24,215 nucleotides of DNA from Bacteroidales bacterium UBA6192 (GTDB taxonomy: Bacteria > Bacteroidota > Bacteroidia > Bacteroidales > F082). Location of the stretch: positions 1 through 24,215 of the forward strand of contig DITE01000032.1 in NCBI GenBank assembly GCA_002422725.1, given 5' to 3'. The notes under the pieces are model-generated. The model was not told the DNA's origin and did not search any database. It saw nothing but the letters and a program-made list of their open reading frames with translations. Shown piece after piece: positions 23,192 through 24,215 of the stretch; the first letter of the stretch is position 1, and each line of letters begins with the position of its first letter. The translations under genes and the position numbers were made by a program.

Positions 23192-24145
23192 TTATCCAAT
23201 TGGAGGTACACTTACTGGTGTCCCATAATAAATTTGATATTTATGCCAATACTTATTATCTGTTGGATTATTATTATTTGTCCATAAAACCATAAGTCTG
23301 AAATGCAAATTTGCAGGTCGAACACCAGAAGGGGTTTCGGTTGGTGTGTTGTAGATAAGATAATGACCTTGGGTAAGGTAATGTTGCAATTCAGTATATT
23401 CAACACATGGTTCAGAAGTTGCTTGTTCATAAAAAATTCTACCAGGAAACTCATTATGTGACAAAATTGGAGTTACAAATGGATTAATCCAATAATAAGT
23501 AGGTGTATATCCTTGCAATAAAGGATTGTTAAACCTTCTCTTTAATTCCAAACCAGCATCCGAATCCCATGCCGGATTAACACAACGACCTTTCATATTT
23601 CCTGATCGCCAATTATCCGTAGTAGTGATTGGTTCATAAAGTGCTAATGGATCTATTCCTAACCCGGCAGTTAAGTTCATGGTAAATGCACCGGATTTCA
23701 ATGATTCCTGCTCAAGATCAGCAATGATTAAAAATTTATAATCAGAATCAATCTTTCCAAGTTCGCTTTCAAGATCAGTTACCAATTGATTATATACATT
23801 AATAACCTCGCTCATATTCACAGTTCCATTGTTATTTACATTGAGTGAATAGGTACGCTCGTAAGATTTCGCATTGTCAAATGTAGTATCTTTAGCTTGT
23901 TGCACATTAAACAAAGCCTCTAAATACCACATGGCGCTATCGGGCGTGATGAACTCTTCCGTTTTTAGCCCGGTTTTAATCTTTTGGTTGAAATTGTTCA
24001 ATTGTCGCCATAAGGCCATTTCCTCAGCTGTATAAGTATGGTCAGTTGAGGTTGGTTCAGGTAATGGATTATTTTTTTTGTTGCATGAATTAAATGCAGA
24101 TACAATTAGTATTAAGACAAGAAGTAATAAATTAATTTTTTTCAT
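23192..24145 (-). CDS. Lipoprotein of unknown function
   Basis: This 317-residue predicted lipoprotein has a hydrophobic signal and a cysteine at residue 21 (FNSC), so it is probably lipidated although the lipobox is not ideal. It is followed by a charged, Asn/Pro-rich linker. A helical stretch, 'TAEEMALWRQLNNFNQKIKT' (39-58), leads into a region with 'WYLEALFNVQQAKD', 'NMSEVINVYNQLVTDLE' and 'FLIIADLE'. The C-terminal half is aromatic-rich, with two more cysteines (GRC and EPC) that could form a disulfide. I do not recognise the family; it resembles other Bacteroidota surface lipoproteins found in A+T-rich accessory stretches beside type IX cargo genes. The start ATG at 24145 directly precedes the signal peptide. 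No good -7 box was seen in the 70 bases upstream to the window edge. Confidence 0.75.
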   Translation of the reverse strand: MKKINLLLLVLILIVSAFNSCNKKNNPLPEPTSTDHTYTAEEMALWRQLNNFNQKIKTGLKTEEFITPDSAMWYLEALFNVQQAKDTTFDNAKSYERTYSLNVNNNGTVNMSEVINVYNQLVTDLESELGKIDSDYKFLIIADLEQESLKSGAFTMNLTAGLGIDPLALYEPITTTDNWRSGNMKGRCVNPAWDSDAGLELKRRFNNPLLQGYTPTYYWINPFVTPILSHNEFPGRIFYEQATSEPCVEYTELQHYLTQGHYLIYNTPTETPSGVRPANLHFRLMVLWTNNNNPTDNKYWHKYQIYYGTPVSVPPIG

Positions 24146-24215
24146 AAAATAAGTTGTAAATTGTTAAGGAAAAATTTCGATAATACTTGCATAAATTCGT
24201 AATAATTAGGCCACA

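Overview
The window looks like chromosomal DNA of a member of the Bacteroidota, most likely an environmental Bacteroidia-type organism. Three lines of evidence support this. Three predicted secreted proteins end in type IX secretion (Por) sorting domains. Upstream regions carry TAnnTTTG elements, the -7 box read by the Bacteroidota primary sigma factor. The gene set also fits: an RseC homologue near rnfBCDGEA, a DUF4783-nadC pair and a YfhO family protein. No RNA genes, insertion sequences, phage genes or CRISPR arrays were seen.

Left part, 1-11 kb. A YfhO-like membrane protein, cut off by the window edge, overlaps a glycosyltransferase by 4 bases. A convergent secreted protein follows (DNRLRE fold, two PKD domains, sorting domain), then a GpsA-like dehydrogenase. 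A polysaccharide flippase is divergent from the dehydrogenase. It meets, tail to tail, a minus-strand five-gene operon: DUF4783 protein, nadC (NAD synthesis), a YihY/BrkB membrane protein, a GT4 glycosyltransferase and an FkbM methyltransferase. Much of this region therefore serves cell-envelope glycan and lipid assembly.

Centre, 11-15.6 kb. A lipoprotein of unknown function and a short-chain dehydrogenase form a plus-strand pair. Next is an RseC-family redox membrane protein with the best promoter in the window. A 791-residue secreted protein follows and ends at a long hairpin terminator.

Right-centre, 15.8-21 kb. This is the complete rnfBCDGEA operon, encoding the ion-pumping ferredoxin:NAD+ oxidoreductase. 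All expected iron-sulfur cysteines and covalent-FMN threonines are visible. The operon ends at a strong terminator, whose T-run is immediately followed by a likely promoter for a small GNAT-fold acetyltransferase.

Right edge, 21.5-24.2 kb. Two A+T-rich minus-strand genes encode a beta-helix type IX cargo protein and a lipoprotein of unknown family, with a terminator between them.

Most of the window is ordinary for this phylum. The points most worth a second look are the separation of rseC from rnfB by a secreted-protein gene with its own terminator, the start codons that promoter placement moves inward (flippase and rseC), an unusual residue in the RnfD flavinylation motif, and several secreted proteins or lipoproteins without recognised function.
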